From Lysinibacillus sp. FSL K6-0232 (GTDB lineage: Bacteria > Bacillota > Bacilli > Bacillales_A > Planococcaceae), in NCBI RefSeq assembly GCF_038008325.1, contig NZ_JBBOYW010000001.1:2842001-2906000 (forward strand): a stretch of 64,000 nt of DNA, in the 5' to 3' direction. The notes beneath the pieces were generated by a model that was given only the letters and a program-made list of their open reading frames with translations, had not been told where the DNA came from and ran no database searches. Of the stretch, positions 8,961-20,560 are shown piece after piece. The translations under genes were made by a program, and so were the position numbers. Numbering within the stretch: position 1 is the stretch's first letter; every line of letters begins with the position of its first letter.

Positions 8961-10721
8961 TTACAGAACGCTAGCGTGTCCTTTATAAATAACACCTGTT
9001 TCTGCATCCATTGTAATTTCTTGACCGTGGCGTATTAATGTTGTCGCTTCTTTTACACCAACAATTACTGGAATGCCAAGACTTAAGCCAACAACTGCCG
9101 CGTGGCTTGTTAGTCCACCTTCTTCTGTAATTAAACCAACGCAATTTTCTAATGCTGGCATCATATCACGATCTGAACCAATTGTGACAAGGATACAGCC
9201 ATCTGTATCATAAGCAAGTGCCTCAGCAGCATTTTTTGCAATGACTGTTTTACCAACTACAGATGCTTTGCCAATTCCTTGACCACGAGCTAGTAAATCA
9301 CCAATAATATGAACTTTCATTAAGTTTGTTGTGCCCGCTTCTCCTACTGGTACACCTGCTGTAATGACAACAGCATCTCCATGTGTAACATAACCGTATT
9401 TCAAGCTTTCATCTACAGCTAACTCTAAAATTTCATCTGTTGTTGTCACACGCTGACAAACAATTGGGTAGACACCCCATACTAACGTTAATGTATTTGC
9501 TGTATGGGCAGAGCCTGTCACAGCAACAATTGGTACACCTGGGCGATATTTAGCAATCATTCTTGCTGTATTACCACTTTCTGTTGGTGCTAATACCGCT
9601 TTTACACCTAAATTAATGGATGTATACGCTACTGCTTGAGAAATCGCTTCTGTCATATTAGCCTCTTTTTCACGGCTACGTGCAGAAACAATGGATTTAT
9701 ATTCTAATGAGTCTTCTGTGCGCTGTGCAATTTTATTCATTGTTTGTACAGATTCCACTGGATATAAACCTGCAGCCGTTTCCCCTGACAGCATAATTGC
9801 GTCTGTTCCGTCAATAATAGCATTCGCTACATCACTAGCCTCTGCACGTGTTGGACGAGGGTTACGCTGCATTGAATCTAACATTTGTGTTGCTGTAATA
9901 ACAGGTTTGCCGACTTGATTACATTTTAAAATTAATTTCTTTTGTACAAGCGGTACTTCCTCTGCTGGAATTTCCACACCAAGGTCACCACGTGCAACCA
10001 TTAATCCATCAGACACAAGAATAATTTCATCGATATTATCGACACCTTCTTGGTTTTCGATTTTTGGGATAATTTGAATATGGCTACCACCGTTTTGTTC
10101 AAGCAATTCGCGAATTTCTAGCACATCTTTTGCTCGGCGAACAAAGGAAGCAGCGATAAAATCAACACCTTGTTCAATACCAAATAAAATATCTTGTGCA
10201 TCCTTTTCTGTAATACCTGGCAGTTGTACAGAAACACCTGGCACATTGACACCTTTTTTATTTTTTAAGACGCCAGCATTTTCAACAATCGTATGAATTA
10301 AACCTTTTTCCATATCTTTTGCTAAAACACGTAATTGAATAAGACCATCATCTAGTAAAATAATTGCGTTTTGCTCAACATCTTCAATTAAACGATCATA
10401 CGTAACAGAGAAGCTTGTTTCTGTACCTTCTACTTCTGTCATTGAAATATCAATTACTTGTCCTGCTGTTAAGTGAAGCTCGTCATTTTTCATATTATGC
10501 GTACGAATTTCAGGACCTTTTGTATCAAGTAAAATACCAACTGATTTGTTTAGTTTTTGTGCGACTTCACGTATTAACTGAATACGTCCTGCATGTTCTT
10601 CATGAGAGCCGTGTGAAAAATTCAAACGGGCAACATTCATACCTGCTTCAATTAGTTTTTCTAATGTTTCTGGTGACTCACTTGCAGGTCCAATTGTACA
10701 TACGATTTTTGTTTTTCTCAT
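8961..10721 (-). CDS. pyk: Pyruvate kinase
   Basis: 586 residues: PEP + ADP to pyruvate + ATP. The catalytic core starts [14 protein letters not shown], with NFSHG, the IPKIEN lysine motif and [11 protein letters not shown]; the C-terminal regulatory domain follows to about 470. An extra PEP-utiliser-like domain ends the protein ([21 protein letters not shown]), the extension typical of Bacillus enzymes and explaining the length above the usual 470. Second gene of pfkA-pyk, 27 nt after pfkA. Confidence 0.97.
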   Translation of the reverse strand: MRKTKIVCTIGPASESPETLEKLIEAGMNVARLNFSHGSHEEHAGRIQLIREVAQKLNKSVGILLDTKGPEIRTHNMKNDELHLTAGQVIDISMTEVEGTETSFSVTYDRLIEDVEQNAIILLDDGLIQLRVLAKDMEKGLIHTIVENAGVLKNKKGVNVPGVSVQLPGITEKDAQDILFGIEQGVDFIAASFVRRAKDVLEIRELLEQNGGSHIQIIPKIENQEGVDNIDEIILVSDGLMVARGDLGVEIPAEEVPLVQKKLILKCNQVGKPVITATQMLDSMQRNPRPTRAEASDVANAIIDGTDAIMLSGETAAGLYPVESVQTMNKIAQRTEDSLEYKSIVSARSREKEANMTEAISQAVAYTSINLGVKAVLAPTESGNTARMIAKYRPGVPIVAVTGSAHTANTLTLVWGVYPIVCQRVTTTDEILELAVDESLKYGYVTHGDAVVITAGVPVGEAGTTNLMKVHIIGDLLARGQGIGKASVVGKTVIAKNAAEALAYDTDGCILVTIGSDRDMMPALENCVGLITEEGGLTSHAAVVGLSLGIPVIVGVKEATTLIRHGQEITMDAETGVIYKGHASVL

Positions 10722-10748
10722 TATTTGCCCACTCCGTTTTATAACAAA

Positions 10749-11738
<990 letters not shown>

Positions 11739-11814
11739 TCACATTAACATGAAAAAACAAACTATGTAAGGGTTCTGTGGGCATAAAAACATAACTTTTA
11801 CATAAAAAATGAAA

Positions 11815-11828
11815 AGAATGCGCTTTCA
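11815..11828 (-). promoter_or_regulatory. cre site upstream of pfkA-pyk
   Basis: The minus strand reads TGAAAGCGCATTCT, matching every fixed position of the CcpA cre core (TG-AA-CG-W-C-W) and close to the ideal TGAAAGCGCTTTCA. It lies about 107 nt before the pfkA start in the accA-pfkA gap. In B. subtilis CcpA acts positively on pfkA-pyk; the direction here cannot be read. Confidence 0.65.
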
Positions 11829-11976
11829 CACACTCTTTCCATTCAAAAACATCCTAAATTTAACATTTCTTCAAGAAGTCTGACGTCGATTTTGCGCGAT
11901 TATCTTCTTTAATTTTAAAAGCTTTTAGAGGCTAGGATACAAATTTTAACCCTTTCCGAGCAAATTTATACGCTTC

Positions 11977-12933
11977 TTACACCTCTGTATATTGCCCAAT
12001 TTTCTTAAATTTTTCATAGCGATCTTCAATTAATTGTTCATCGCTTAGTGAATTTAATACTTGAAGTGTGTCACTTATGCACTCTTTAATAGAAAGTGCC
12101 TGCTTTGCCACATTGCGATGTGCTCCACCAATAATTTCAGGAATAATGCCATCAATAATACCAAGTTCCTTTAAATCCGGTGCTGTAATACGCATTGCCT
12201 CAGCCGCCTGCTTCGCAAGACTACCGTCACGCCATAAAATTGAAGCAGCACCTTCTGGCGAAATAACCGAATAGGTTGAGTTCTCTAACATAAAGATACG
12301 ATTAGCTACACCTAATGCTAGCGCACCACCACTACCGCCTTCACCAATAACGATGCTAATAACTGGCACTTTTAAGCCCGCCATTTCAACAAGGTTTCTA
12401 GCAATAGCTTCACTTTGTCCTCGTTCTTCCGCAGCTTTACCGGGATACGCACCTTTTGTATCAATAAAACAAATAATTGGGCGTTTAAATTTTTCTGCCT
12501 GTTTCATTAAACGTAATGCTTTACGATAGCCCTCTGGATGTGGCATTCCAAAATTGCGGCGTATATTTTCCTTTGTAGATTTTCCGCGCTGATGTCCAAT
12601 AACAGTTACTGGCTGTCCCTCAAACATGGCAATTCCACCTAAAATGGCAGCGTCGTCACCAAAGGTACGGTCACCATGCAACTCAATAAAGTTTTCACAC
12701 ATTGCTTCAATATATTGTAATGTTGTAGGTCTTTCAGGATGTCGTGCAACCTGCACACGATCCCACGGCTTCATATTCGTATAGATAGACTGCTCTAATT
12801 GCGTTAAACGTGTTTCAAGCTTTTCAATTTCACCTGTCATATCTACATCTGCTTCAGCAGCAATTGTTTTTAATTCATCAATTTTTTCTCGTAATTGTAC
12901 GACTGGTTCTTCAAACGCTAAATTTTTAGGCAT
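11977..12933 (-). CDS. accA: Acetyl-CoA carboxylase carboxyltransferase, alpha subunit
   Basis: 318 residues. With AccD it forms the carboxyltransferase that moves carboxyl from biotin to acetyl-CoA, giving malonyl-CoA. N-terminal helical region [20 protein letters not shown], then the crotonase-like core with [20 protein letters not shown] and [14 protein letters not shown]. Its ATG overlaps the accD end by 8 nt, matching one-to-one synthesis of the subunits. Confidence 0.97.
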   Translation of the reverse strand: MPKNLAFEEPVVQLREKIDELKTIAAEADVDMTGEIEKLETRLTQLEQSIYTNMKPWDRVQVARHPERPTTLQYIEAMCENFIELHGDRTFGDDAAILGGIAMFEGQPVTVIGHQRGKSTKENIRRNFGMPHPEGYRKALRLMKQAEKFKRPIICFIDTKGAYPGKAAEERGQSEAIARNLVEMAGLKVPVISIVIGEGGSGGALALGVANRIFMLENSTYSVISPEGAASILWRDGSLAKQAAEAMRITAPDLKELGIIDGIIPEIIGGAHRNVAKQALSIKECISDTLQVLNSLSDEQLIEDRYEKFKKIGQYTEV

Positions 12934-13783
12934 GTTGTACGCCGCCTTTCGTATGCATTTTTACAAGTAATGACACTTGCTGACGTAAATCCTGACGATG
13001 GAAAATTGCGTCAAGCTGTCCGTGCTCTAATAAAAATTCTGCCGTTTGGAAATCGCTCGGCAATTTTTCTCTAACTGTTTCTTCGATAACACGACGTCCT
13101 GCAAAGCCAATTAATGCTTGTGGCTCTGCAATATTAATATCACCAACAGATGCAAAGCTTGCTGAAACCCCACCGGTTGTTGGATGCGTTAAAATCGAAA
13201 TAAATAATAAGCCCTGATCACTATGACGCTTTAATGCCACACTTGTTTTTGCCATTTGCATTAAGGATAATACACCCTCTTGCATACGTGCGCCACCACT
13301 AGCCGTAAAGATAATAAATGGCACACCTAGTGCTGTTGCTTTTTCAACTGCTCGTGTAATTTTCTCACCAACTACTGAACCCATTGAACCCATACGGAAA
13401 TGAGAATCCATAATGGCTACAACAACTTCCTCTCCATCTAATGTACCTACACCTGTTAAAACAGCCTCATTTAAGCCTGTTTTTTCTTGGTCTGCCGCAA
13501 TTTTCTCCACATATGCTGGGAAATTAAGTGGATTAGTTGTTTGTAAATGGTCATCCATGGACACAAAAGAGCCTTCATCTAAGAAGTAGTCTACACGCTC
13601 TTGTGCTGTCATTTTGAAATGATGATTGCATTTTGTACATACTTTATGATTTTTTTCGAGTTCTTTTGTTAATTGAATATGACGACATTCAGGACATTTG
13701 GTCATTAATCCCTCTGGAAATCCCTTTTCCTGTCCATCCTCTTTCTTTTTTCGATTGCCACTAAATAAACTGCGTATTGCCAT
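12926..13783 (-). CDS. accD: Acetyl-CoA carboxylase carboxyltransferase, beta subunit
   Basis: 285 residues with an N-terminal four-cysteine zinc ribbon (Cys30, Cys33, Cys49, Cys52: CPEC ... CTKC) and a crotonase-like core containing [18 protein letters not shown] and [12 protein letters not shown]. Partner of accA directly downstream. It follows a FadR-type regulator gene by 21 nt, so the three probably form an operon. Confidence 0.97.
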   Translation of the reverse strand: MAIRSLFSGNRKKKEDGQEKGFPEGLMTKCPECRHIQLTKELEKNHKVCTKCNHHFKMTAQERVDYFLDEGSFVSMDDHLQTTNPLNFPAYVEKIAADQEKTGLNEAVLTGVGTLDGEEVVVAIMDSHFRMGSMGSVVGEKITRAVEKATALGVPFIIFTASGGARMQEGVLSLMQMAKTSVALKRHSDQGLLFISILTHPTTGGVSASFASVGDINIAEPQALIGFAGRRVIEETVREKLPSDFQTAEFLLEHGQLDAIFHRQDLRQQVSLLVKMHTKGGVQHA

Positions 13784-13804
13784 GTTTGACTCCCCCTTCG
13801 TTGT

Positions 13805-14446
13805 CTAAGTGCTTGTGACAGTATTCATCCACTGCTCATAAGCTTTTAATGCTTCTTTTTCGTAACCAAGCTGCATCGATTTCAACATCGTTTGGATCAT
13901 TAATTTTTCGTCTTCTGTTGAGCTTCGATTTAAGCGGTCGCCATCATAAGCTGCTAGTTGAAACCAGATTTTCAATGAAAGACGATTGCCTGTCGTAATT
14001 AATAACTCTCGCAAAATATCTCGACAATTCACCGCACCCTCTATTTCCAGCTTCACAAAAAAACCATCCCACACGGGCAGTGTGCGAAGATTCTCTGTAC
14101 AACTTATTACGCGAATTGCTTCCTTTTCATGAATTTGTCGCGTTAATTCGACATCTCTTTTTGATTTTTCATCTTCTAAGATAAACATCGACAATATTTC
14201 TACAAGCTGATGTTTATGAGTAGAGGCAAGAAAAGTACCACCGCCGTGTCTTGTTTCAATAAGCCCTAGTAATTCTAAGCTGCGCAGTGCCTCTCTAACA
14301 GAAGACCGCCCAACGCCTAGACGCTCTGATAAAACTCGCTCGGAGGGCAGCTTTTCACCTGCTTGAATTTTTTCCATTTTAATGAGTTGACGTAATTGTT
14401 GGACGATTTCTAAAAACACTTTCTTTTGTTCGGTTTTTTTATCCAT
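13805..14446 (-). CDS. FadR-subfamily GntR transcriptional regulator
   Basis: 213 residues from the ATG at 14446, which has AAGGGGAG upstream. Winged helix at about 11-75 (KLPSERVLSERLGVGRSSVREALRSLELLGLIE, shown here only to locate the motif in parts: PSERxLxxxLGVGRxSVREAL), followed by an alpha-helical C-terminal domain like FCD/FadR effector domains but without a clear metal-binding histidine set. It precedes accD-accA, so control of fatty-acid initiation is plausible. A palindrome abutting its ribosome site (14467-14487) suggests autoregulation. The effector is unknown. Confidence 0.8.
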   Translation of the reverse strand: MDKKTEQKKVFLEIVQQLRQLIKMEKIQAGEKLPSERVLSERLGVGRSSVREALRSLELLGLIETRHGGGTFLASTHKHQLVEILSMFILEDEKSKRDVELTRQIHEKEAIRVISCTENLRTLPVWDGFFVKLEIEGAVNCRDILRELLITTGNRLSLKIWFQLAAYDGDRLNRSSTEDEKLMIQTMLKSMQLGYEKEALKAYEQWMNTVTST

Positions 14447-14466
14447 ACGACTAACTCCCCTTATCA

Positions 14467-14487
14467 AAAAGTGGCCAGACCACTTTT
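14467..14487. promoter_or_regulatory. Palindromic operator before the FadR-type gene
   Basis: AAAAGTGG-CCAGA-CCACTTTT: perfect 8-bp arms with a 5-nt centre, containing TGG(N5)CCA, the form of FadR-subfamily GntR operators. It is 20 nt before the regulator start, next to the ribosome site, as expected for autoregulation of the acc operon. Confidence 0.65.
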
Positions 14488-14527
14488 AACATTGACTCTA
14501 GCTTACAAAAGAACTATCCAAAAGTAA

Positions 14528-14558
14528 AGAAAAAACTGCATAAAATTTCATGCAGTTT
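14528..14558 (-). terminator. dnaE terminator
   Basis: 9-bp stem AAACTGCAT/ATGCAGTTT (14533-14541 and 14550-14558) followed on the minus strand by six T in all. It separates dnaE from the regulator-acc operon. Confidence 0.8.
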
Positions 14559-14579
14559 CTAAATTCTTGTTTAAATTCC

Positions 14580-17500
14580 TCACTTTTTCATCGCTTGTGC
14601 ATGTTTTACTTTGATCTGTGGTTTGCCAAAGCGTCGCTCCAAAATTCCTTCAATAAAAAGTATATCATCCTCTCGCAATATATCTTGAACAAGCTGAAAT
14701 ACTTGTGGAAATAATGTAATAGACACAGCCCCATATTCGTCCTGAAGCTGCACAAAAGCCATTTGCTCGCCCTTTTTTGTTCGAATTTTTTTTACTTCTT
14801 CAATCAAGCCAAGCATTTTCACATAAGTACCATCTCGTGTATGCTTAAGCTCTCGACATGTGCAATTAAGATCAGACCAGTATAGCCTTTCTTCTGTGAC
14901 TGGATGTGCAGAAATATAAAAGCCTAAACTCTCCTTCTCATGCATCAATTTTTCCTTTTGTGACATGGCTGCTGCCTCCACATATTTTGGCGTGCCAAAG
15001 CTGAAGGTGGTCGCTGTTGCTAGGTCAATATCTTCAGTCGGTCTTAGTAGCTCAGCATGTTTCAATGCAGCATCCACTGTCATCATAAGAACAGCACGAT
15101 CCTTTTCTAAATAATCAAGTGCACCTGCGAAAATTAACGACTCCATCACTTTTGGCTTAAAATGCTGTGCACTTAAGGCAACAGCCAAATCAAATAAATT
15201 ATTGAATGTTTCTGGATTTGTTTGTCGTAATGTCTTGACTTTATCTATAAACGTATGAGGAACACCCTTAATGCCTGATAAGCTATAGCGAATCCCTTGA
15301 TTTTCTACTGTAAAATATTTTGTACTATTTTTTAACGAAGGTGGATAAAACGGAATTCCCTTGTCTTTTGCCTCTTGCACAAGCTGTAAAATTTTATCGA
15401 TGTTCCCTGTTGCATTTGATAGCAATGCTGCATAAAAGCTATGCGGGAAATGTGCCTTTAAATAAGCCATTTGATAGGAAATCACACTATAGGCTACTGC
15501 ATGGCTTTTAGGAAAACCATAGTCAGCAAAACGCACAATCAATTCATATACTTCTTCTGCCACAGATTGTTCATAGCCTTGTTGTAATGCTCCATTTACA
15601 AAGACAGCACGCTGCTCCTCTAAAATTTGGCGATTTTTTTTACTAACCGCTCGACGCAGTAAATCAGCCTGTCCCATTGTAAAGCCTGCTAGCACAGAGG
15701 CGATTTGGATAATTTGCTCCTGATAAACAATTACGCCAAAGGTTTCTTGTAAAATAGGCGCTAACACAGGATGGGGCATAGCAATATGCTCTTTGCCCGC
15801 TTTTCTTCTTGCATAGACAGGAATAAATTCCATTGGACCCGGACGATATAGTGCATTGACAGCCGCAATATCTAAAAAATGCGTTGGACGAATATCCCGT
15901 AAAGCTTGCTTCATTCCTTCTGATTCTAATTGGAAAATACCGAGTGTATCGCCTCTTTGTAACAGCTGGAATGTTTCTGCATCATGCAGAGGAATTTGTT
16001 CAAATTCAATCCACGGGCCTCCTGCTTTATAAATAGACCAACGCATCTGCTCTAAAATGGTGAGATTACGCAAGCCTAAAAAATCCATCTTAACAAGACC
16101 ACATGCTTCGATATCTCCCATTGGCCATTGTGTACAATAGATATCATCATGCCCCTCTTCAATTGGTACTGTTTGTACTAATGGTGATGGAGCAAGCACA
16201 ACACCCGCTGCATGTGTGGATGAATTTCTTGGTAATCCCTCTAACTTTAAAGCTATTTCAAACCAATGCTGATGCTTGTCATCTGCTGCAAGCCAGCCCT
16301 GTAAATCATGCGATTCTGCGAGCGCTCTTTGCAAGGTCATTCCCGGCTTATTCGGAATCATTTTAGAAATTTTCTCTAATGTTTCCGCATCAAAGCCAAA
16401 AACTCTTGCTACATCCCTAGCCACAGCCTTAGCAGATAATGTACCAAACGTAATAATTTGTGCCACATTTGCTTTGCCATATTTTTGCGCAACATACTGG
16501 ATAACTTTCTGCCTTTTACTATCGACAAAATCAATATCAATATCAGGTAGAGTAATACGCTCTGGATTTAAAAACCGCTCAAATAATAAGCCATAAGCAA
16601 GTGGGTCTACTTGCGTAATAAATAAACTATAGGCAACAAGTGAGCCTGCTGACGAGCCACGACCGGGTCCCGTTAAAATACGATGGTCTTTGGCAAAGCG
16701 CATAAAATCAGCCACAACTAAAAAATAATCTGCAAAGCCCATCGTGCAAATAATATCCAGCTCATATTGCAGGCGCTCCTGATAATTAGCTGGTATTTCT
16801 TGTTGTTTAAAGCGCTCCTCCAATCCTTTAAACGCCTCTTTTACAAGCAAGCTTTCAGCCGTTTCGCCTACTGGCACTGGAAACTTAGGCATTTGCACAG
16901 GCATGTCAGGAATCACTGCTTTACAGCTTGCAAGCATGGCTGCACTAGATGCTAACCACTCTGGGCGATCAGAAAACCAGCTTTGCCATTCATCTGCTGT
17001 TGGCACAAAATATCCTTGTAAGCTAGCTGTTCGTAGTGTTGTGCCAAGCTTTTCTCCTGTATCAATTGCCCTTGCAACCTCATAGGCAATATGGTCTTCT
17101 GGTCGTAAAAAATAACAGCTTTGAGTAGCAACAAGCTGGATCGCATTGTTTTGACACCATGCTACAAATGCCTCCTCATTCGCTGTTTTTATCCCTCCTG
17201 GTCTTGCAATGCCCATATAAAAATAATGTTGAAATAACTGGGCGACAGCATCAACCATTGGATACCAGTTCTCACTCTCTATTAAATCATCCGTTGATAG
17301 CATTGCTATACAGCCCGCTGCATAGCCTTCAAGCCATTTCCAAGGTAATATCTCGTCCTCCCTAATGGAAATAGCACTGCTAATTTTCAACAGATTTTGA
17401 TAGCCCTCCTGTGACTGCGCATACAGTACAAGTGGTATGATTTCTTCCTGCCACTGCACCTTTACTGAAAGCCCTATAACCGCATGAATATGAGCCTGCT

Positions 17501-17660
17501 GCATCGCTTTGCAAAAAGGCAAAAGCCCGTACAATTTCGTATTAACGATTGCACAGGCCTGTGTCTTTTGCTCTTGTAAAAAAGGAATCAATTGCTCAAG
17601 TCGAATTGTACTTTTCAATAAATCCGCGCTCGTATGCATTTTTGTATATACATGTGTCAA
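14580..17660 (-). CDS. dnaE: DNA polymerase III alpha subunit DnaE
   Basis: 1026 residues from the TTG at 17660, which follows GGAAGGG by 5 nt and lies 19 nt after the nrnA stop; upstream in-frame codons overlap nrnA and do not resemble DnaE. The start LTHVYTKMHTSADLLKST is the family PHP N-terminus. The palm carries the three aspartates of LPDIDIDF (Asp373, Asp375, Asp377); GPGRGSSAGS and the finger region follow the usual order, and an OB-fold lies near the C-terminus. In low-GC Gram-positives DnaE extends RNA primers on the lagging strand before handing over to PolC. Unlike B. subtilis, nothing resembling ytrI or malic enzyme ytsJ flanks it. Confidence 0.95.
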   Translation of the reverse strand: MTHVYTKMHTSADLLKSTIRLEQLIPFLQEQKTQACAIVNTKLYGLLPFCKAMQQAHIHAVIGLSVKVQWQEEIIPLVLYAQSQEGYQNLLKISSAISIREDEILPWKWLEGYAAGCIAMLSTDDLIESENWYPMVDAVAQLFQHYFYMGIARPGGIKTANEEAFVAWCQNNAIQLVATQSCYFLRPEDHIAYEVARAIDTGEKLGTTLRTASLQGYFVPTADEWQSWFSDRPEWLASSAAMLASCKAVIPDMPVQMPKFPVPVGETAESLLVKEAFKGLEERFKQQEIPANYQERLQYELDIICTMGFADYFLVVADFMRFAKDHRILTGPGRGSSAGSLVAYSLFITQVDPLAYGLLFERFLNPERITLPDIDIDFVDSKRQKVIQYVAQKYGKANVAQIITFGTLSAKAVARDVARVFGFDAETLEKISKMIPNKPGMTLQRALAESHDLQGWLAADDKHQHWFEIALKLEGLPRNSSTHAAGVVLAPSPLVQTVPIEEGHDDIYCTQWPMGDIEACGLVKMDFLGLRNLTILEQMRWSIYKAGGPWIEFEQIPLHDAETFQLLQRGDTLGIFQLESEGMKQALRDIRPTHFLDIAAVNALYRPGPMEFIPVYARRKAGKEHIAMPHPVLAPILQETFGVIVYQEQIIQIASVLAGFTMGQADLLRRAVSKKNRQILEEQRAVFVNGALQQGYEQSVAEEVYELIVRFADYGFPKSHAVAYSVISYQMAYLKAHFPHSFYAALLSNATGNIDKILQLVQEAKDKGIPFYPPSLKNSTKYFTVENQGIRYSLSGIKGVPHTFIDKVKTLRQTNPETFNNLFDLAVALSAQHFKPKVMESLIFAGALDYLEKDRAVLMMTVDAALKHAELLRPTEDIDLATATTFSFGTPKYVEAAAMSQKEKLMHEKESLGFYISAHPVTEERLYWSDLNCTCRELKHTRDGTYVKMLGLIEEVKKIRTKKGEQMAFVQLQDEYGAVSITLFPQVFQLVQDILREDDILFIEGILERRFGKPQIKVKHAQAMKK

Positions 17661-17679
17661 ATGAATCCCTTCCTTTTCT

Positions 17680-18627
17680 TTATGAATGGTACGCTTTACA
17701 AATCTCTTGTAATCTAGCGATAACGCGATCTGCTTCCTCCCATGAATAAGCTGTAGCACCAGATGCAAGCGGATGCCCACCACCATTAAATTCCTTTGCT
17801 AATGTATTAATGACTGGTCCCTTTGAACGTAAACGCACACGGATTTGCTCTCCCTCCTCAATGAACACAACCCATGCACATATTCCCTTCACACTGCCAA
17901 GACAGCCGACTAATAGCGAGGCTTCTGACGGTACAACATCATGTGCTGCCAGCAATTCCTTTGTTAGCTTGATATGTGCGGCTCCATGCTTATCCATTTG
18001 AAAATTTTGATAAATATAACCTTGTAAATTTAGTAGTTTTTGCTCCATTTCATACATACCATCAAAAATTTGATTGCGATCAAAATCATATGTAATCAGC
18101 TCTGAAGCCACTTTAAATGTTTTCGCTGTCGTGCTTGGGAATTGGAATCTTCCTGTGTCGCCAACAATACCAGCAAATAATAGGCGTGCGGCAGCCGCTG
18201 AAAGTTGCCAGTTAGCCACTTCCTTCCCTTCCTCATAAAGCTCATAAATCATTTCACTGCAAGAGCTAGCTGTTGTATCTACCCATAAAAGGTCACCATA
18301 AGCATCATCATTTGGGTGATGGTCAATTTTGATAACCATTTTCCCCTGTGTATAACGCTGGTCATCTACACGCTCTGTATTGGCAGTGTCTGTTACAATG
18401 ACTAAAGCATTGTTATAAATATCATCTGTGATTTGGTCAGGCTGTGCCATAAATGTTAAAGAGGCATCATGCTCTCCTACAGCAAACACCTTTTTATGAG
18501 GATAGTTTGCTAAAATTAACGCTTTTAGTCCTTGCTGGGAGCCGTAAGCATCAGGGTCTGGACGTACATGCCGATGAATAATAATAGTGTCGTATGCAGC
18601 AATTGTGTCGATGATTTGTCTTTTCAC
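17680..18627 (-). CDS. nrnA: NrnA bifunctional oligoribonuclease / pAp phosphatase
   Basis: 315 residues from the GTG at 18627 (GGAGG eight nt upstream). DHH phosphoesterase: HRHVRPDPDAYGSQ near the N-terminus, VTDTANTERVDD, and the DHH motif at 102-104 (IDHHPNDD); the C-terminal DHHA1 domain has GGGHPLASGA. NrnA degrades 2-5-nt RNAs and hydrolyses 3'-phosphoadenosine 5'-phosphate in the cytoplasm. It precedes dnaE by 19 nt and is probably cotranscribed with it. Confidence 0.93.
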   Translation of the reverse strand: MKRQIIDTIAAYDTIIIHRHVRPDPDAYGSQQGLKALILANYPHKKVFAVGEHDASLTFMAQPDQITDDIYNNALVIVTDTANTERVDDQRYTQGKMVIKIDHHPNDDAYGDLLWVDTTASSCSEMIYELYEEGKEVANWQLSAAAARLLFAGIVGDTGRFQFPSTTAKTFKVASELITYDFDRNQIFDGMYEMEQKLLNLQGYIYQNFQMDKHGAAHIKLTKELLAAHDVVPSEASLLVGCLGSVKGICAWVVFIEEGEQIRVRLRSKGPVINTLAKEFNGGGHPLASGATAYSWEEADRVIARLQEICKAYHS

Positions 18628-18717
18628 AATAAATTCCTCCAAAATGATAGTAAGAACCGTTAGCATTTTTCGATAATAATCGTTACAATAATGTCTAGTT
18701 ATGCTAGGAGGTTTACT

Positions 18718-19023
18718 ATGCTCAATTTAATATTTGTATTTGCGATTATTATATCTTTCGTCTTTTATTTCTATTTTAAAACAAAACAGTTTCGTTCTCC
18801 ATTGCCTATTGCTAAAAAATGGTACAAAAGTAAGGCGAATATCGGCTTTGGGTCCTTTATTTTGTTTTTCGCTTTAAACCAAGCCTACTTATTCCCAGGG
18901 CTTTATACATTTATTATTGTAACAATTCTTGTTGTATTAGGCATCTTTGTGATTGTAGAAAATACGAAAAAAGCACGTCATTATGGCCAATTTGTGGAAG
19001 AAGAGTTTCGTATCAATCAATAA
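18718..19023 (+). CDS. ytpI: YtpI-like membrane protein
   Basis: 101 residues from the ATG at 18718; the ribosome site AGGAGG just upstream would be inside the longer reading from 18691. About three membrane segments (roughly 1-18, 38-56, 59-76), then a charged tail ending EEEFRIN. Its place between nrnA and ytoI is that of B. subtilis ytpI, a protein of unknown function. Confidence 0.75.
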   Translation: MLNLIFVFAIIISFVFYFYFKTKQFRSPLPIAKKWYKSKANIGFGSFILFFALNQAYLFPGLYTFIIVTILVVLGIFVIVENTKKARHYGQFVEEEFRINQ

Positions 19024-19058
19024 GAAAATAAGCCATTCCCATATATTTTTATCATGGA

Positions 19059-19094
19059 AAAGGGGTATCTCAAATGACGTTGAGATACCCCTTT
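19059..19094. terminator. Bidirectional terminator of ytpI and ytoI
   Basis: Stem AAGGGGTATCTCAA with TTGAGATACCCCTT and a 6-nt loop, between the convergent genes ytpI and ytoI. Confidence 0.8.
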
Positions 19095-19101
19095 CTACTA
19101 T

Positions 19102-20409
19102 TTAACGTTCTAATAGCTGGAACATCATCATTGCCTTTCCAACAAGCATTTGTTGGTTGTACACTTCGAAATCCATTTTCACAAACTTACGACTCATATC
19201 CAAAATTCGAGGCTTCACCGTTAGCGTGCTTTCCATTTGCACTGGCTTAATAAAATAAATCGTCATATTCTCTGCCACCGCATCCCCACGCTTACGGCGT
19301 TTTAATGCAAATGAGCCTACCTCTGCTAACAAGGTTGTAAAGGCTCCATAAGAAATCGCCCCGTATTGATTGGTCATTTGAGGTGTGACTTTAAACTCTA
19401 CAATTAACTCTTCGTCACCAAGCACCTTGATTTCATTTTTCACTAAATCATCAATTGTTTCACCATGCTGAGGTTGCCTTTGTGCTAATTGCAGTGCCTT
19501 TAATACATCTTGGCGACTAATCACACCTTGCAAAATATTATCATCATCAACGATTGGCAACAAATCGATGCCTTCCCAAATCATGCGATGTCCTGCAGAA
19601 GCTACACTCATTTTCATAGAGCCTGCAATCGGATTTTTGGTCATAACCTTTTCAATCAGTTCATTTTCCTCACGTCCAATAACATCTTTAACAGTAACCA
19701 TCCCAACAAGCTTATTTTGCTGTGTGACAACAGGAAATGCACCATGCGTTGTTTGCTCATTCAGCTTTTGGAAATGACAAATCGTTTCATCGCTTTTTAA
19801 TACAGCTGTATCCGTCATTGGGATATAAATATCTTCGATAAATAAAATATCTTTTTTAATGAGCTGATCGTAAATTGCACGGTTAATCATTGTTGCTACT
19901 GTAAATGTATCATAGCTTGTTGAAATTATTGGTAAATCCAGCGAATCCGCAAGTTCCTTATTACTATCAGTTGTATCAAAACCACCTGTTATTAATACAG
20001 CTGCACCTGCTCGAAGTGCATTACCATGCGCTTTAATACGGTTTCCAACAATCAATAGGCTGCCTGCATCTGTGTAACGCATCATGTCCTCTAGTTGCAT
20101 CGCACCGATCACAAATTTTGTTAATGTTTTATGTAGGCCTGATTTGCCACCTAAAACTTGACCATCTACAATATTAACAATTTCTGCAAATGTTAAGCGT
20201 TCAATATTTTCTTTCTTTTTTTTCTCGATACGAATGGTTCCAACACGCTCAATGGAACTTACTAAGCGACGGTTTTCTGCTTCCTTTATCGCACGGTAAG
20301 CCGTTCCTTCACTTACTTGCATTTCCTTTGCAATTTGACGTACTGAAATTTTATCGCCCACGGGTAGTGATTCGATGTATTGTAAAATTTTCTCATGTTT
20401 TGTCGACAA
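19102..20409 (-). CDS. ytoI: YtoI: HTH-DRTGG-CBS-CBS-hot-dog protein
   Basis: 435 residues from a TTG at 20409 with AGGTGATAT just before it; no ATG fits. Order: winged-helix-like HTH about 1-60 (SVRQIAKEMQVSEGTAYRAIKEAE), DRTGG domain about 70-185 (TFAEIVNIVDGQVLGG ... VLITGGF), two CBS repeats about 190-310, and a C-terminal hot-dog thioesterase-like fold about 325-435. CBS pairs often bind adenine nucleotides, so ligand-controlled DNA or acyl-CoA sensing is plausible. B. subtilis YtoI has the same plan and no settled function. Monocistronic here. Confidence 0.85.
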   Translation of the reverse strand: MSTKHEKILQYIESLPVGDKISVRQIAKEMQVSEGTAYRAIKEAENRRLVSSIERVGTIRIEKKKKENIERLTFAEIVNIVDGQVLGGKSGLHKTLTKFVIGAMQLEDMMRYTDAGSLLIVGNRIKAHGNALRAGAAVLITGGFDTTDSNKELADSLDLPIISTSYDTFTVATMINRAIYDQLIKKDILFIEDIYIPMTDTAVLKSDETICHFQKLNEQTTHGAFPVVTQQNKLVGMVTVKDVIGREENELIEKVMTKNPIAGSMKMSVASAGHRMIWEGIDLLPIVDDDNILQGVISRQDVLKALQLAQRQPQHGETIDDLVKNEIKVLGDEELIVEFKVTPQMTNQYGAISYGAFTTLLAEVGSFALKRRKRGDAVAENMTIYFIKPVQMESTLTVKPRILDMSRKFVKMDFEVYNQQMLVGKAMMMFQLLER

Positions 20410-20560
20410 AATATCACCTATTTTCTATGCTTCCATTAGCTCTTAGTGTAGCATATTTTTTATAAAAATATTGAATATAAAGTGATGAAATTGCTTAACC
20501 TTTCCCATTATGTCAACTACCAGCGTGGTATTCAATCATATAGTACAGCACGGTCAATGA

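Noticed and set aside
17159-17365. Small plus-strand frames inside dnaE
   Set aside because: They are antisense to a clear, conserved gene and have no ribosome sites.
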